A DNA stretch of 64,000 nt from Xanthobacteraceae bacterium (GTDB lineage Bacteria > Pseudomonadota > Alphaproteobacteria > Rhizobiales > Xanthobacteraceae): assembly GCA_029239875.1 (NCBI GenBank), contig JARBUD010000020.1:1-64000 (forward strand), in the 5' to 3' direction. The notes below the pieces were generated by a model. It saw only the letters and a list, made by a program, of their open reading frames with translations, did no database searches and was not told the origin of the DNA. Of the stretch, positions 63,841 to 64,000 are shown piece by piece; the first letter of the stretch is position 1, and the number at the start of each line of letters is the position of its first letter. A program made the translations under genes and the position numbers.

Positions 63841-64000
63841 TCAAGCCGTAGCGGTTGCCGCCGCCTCCAGCTCCAGCAGCCCCCCATAGGCCGCGGCGAT
63901 GAGCTGGCGCGTATAGGCCGCGGCCGGCGTCCGGTAGACCTGCTCGGTCGGCCCGGCCTCGACCAGCCGCCCTCCCCGCATCACCATGATCCAGTCAGAC
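63841..64000 (-). CDS. C-terminal end of an oligopeptide-type ABC transporter ATPase (partial)
   Basis: Fifty-two codons and a stop (63841-63843) are inside the window on the minus strand, reading SDWIMVMRGGRLVEAGPTEQ then VYRTPAAAYTRQLIAAAYGG and an Ala-rich end. This is the post-H-loop tail of Dpp/Opp-type ATPases. The gene continues beyond the window. It is convergent with the FadR-type gene. Confidence 0.75.
   Translation of the reverse strand, partial: SDWIMVMRGGRLVEAGPTEQVYRTPAAAYTRQLIAAAYGGLLELEAAATATA

Overview
The window is GC-rich (I estimate mid-60s percent by eye), gene-dense DNA. Its content points to a methylotrophic alphaproteobacterium of the Hyphomicrobiales, probably Xanthobacteraceae (an Ancylobacter, Starkeya or Xanthobacter relative). 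That taxonomic guess is inference from the complete mxa cluster, codon use and many small-molecule ABC importers. No rRNA, tRNA, CRISPR array, insertion sequence or phage gene was seen.

Layout. 1-2443: end of an amino-acid ABC ATPase, a ureohydrolase and an ArgE-type deacetylase. 2426-4295: two broken genes, a DUF763 gene (minus) and arginine deiminase arcA (plus), both missing their 5' parts and meeting back-to-back near 3195. 4336-6093: a TolB-like membrane protein and a small secreted protein. 6200-17273 (minus): the calcium-type methanol dehydrogenase operon mxaF-J-G-I-R-S-A-C-K-L-D plus a YVTN beta-propeller gene. 17725-20359 (plus): a lipoprotein, a sensor kinase and a LuxR-type regulator divergent from mxaF, resembling mxaZYX of Paracoccus. 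20591-26912: glgX-treZ-treY, making trehalose from glycogen.

27002-38291 is a catabolic region. It holds a carbamoyl-amino-acid hydrolase and a dihydropyrimidinase-type hydantoinase, a NtaA-type flavin monooxygenase heading an amino-acid-type ABC importer operon, and, on the other strand, two flavin reductases and a second NtaA-type monooxygenase divergent from a LysR regulator. The most economical reading is uptake and ring opening of one or more N-containing compounds; the substrate is unknown. 38305-43628 holds a cysteine-rich secreted protein, an alpha/beta hydrolase, oxyR divergent from katG, and a TetR regulator. 43867-48144 is a polyamine-type ABC importer and 48270-52106 an osmF-yehYXW-type osmoprotectant importer. 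These are followed by a 2-hydroxyacid dehydrogenase, an FAD-linked oxidase and an AaeAB-like efflux set (membrane fusion protein, DUF1656, FUSC).

58207-63815 carries a cupin, then a minus-strand operon of a taurine/nitrate-type ABC importer with a fumarylacetoacetate-hydrolase-family enzyme, divergent from a FadR-type regulator. One permease in that operon has an apparent one-base frameshift near 61635. The window ends inside an oligopeptide-type ABC ATPase (minus).

Methanol oxidation is the best-understood unit. MxaFI oxidises methanol in the periplasm with PQQ and calcium, MxaG takes the electrons, MxaJ and MxaRSACKLD assemble and activate the enzyme, and the divergent two-component system probably controls it. 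No PQQ biosynthesis gene lies in the window. The most unusual observations are the reciprocal 5' truncation at 3195, the permease frameshift, the monooxygenase/hydantoinase region of unknown substrate, and several strong inverted repeats in leaders and intergenic regions.
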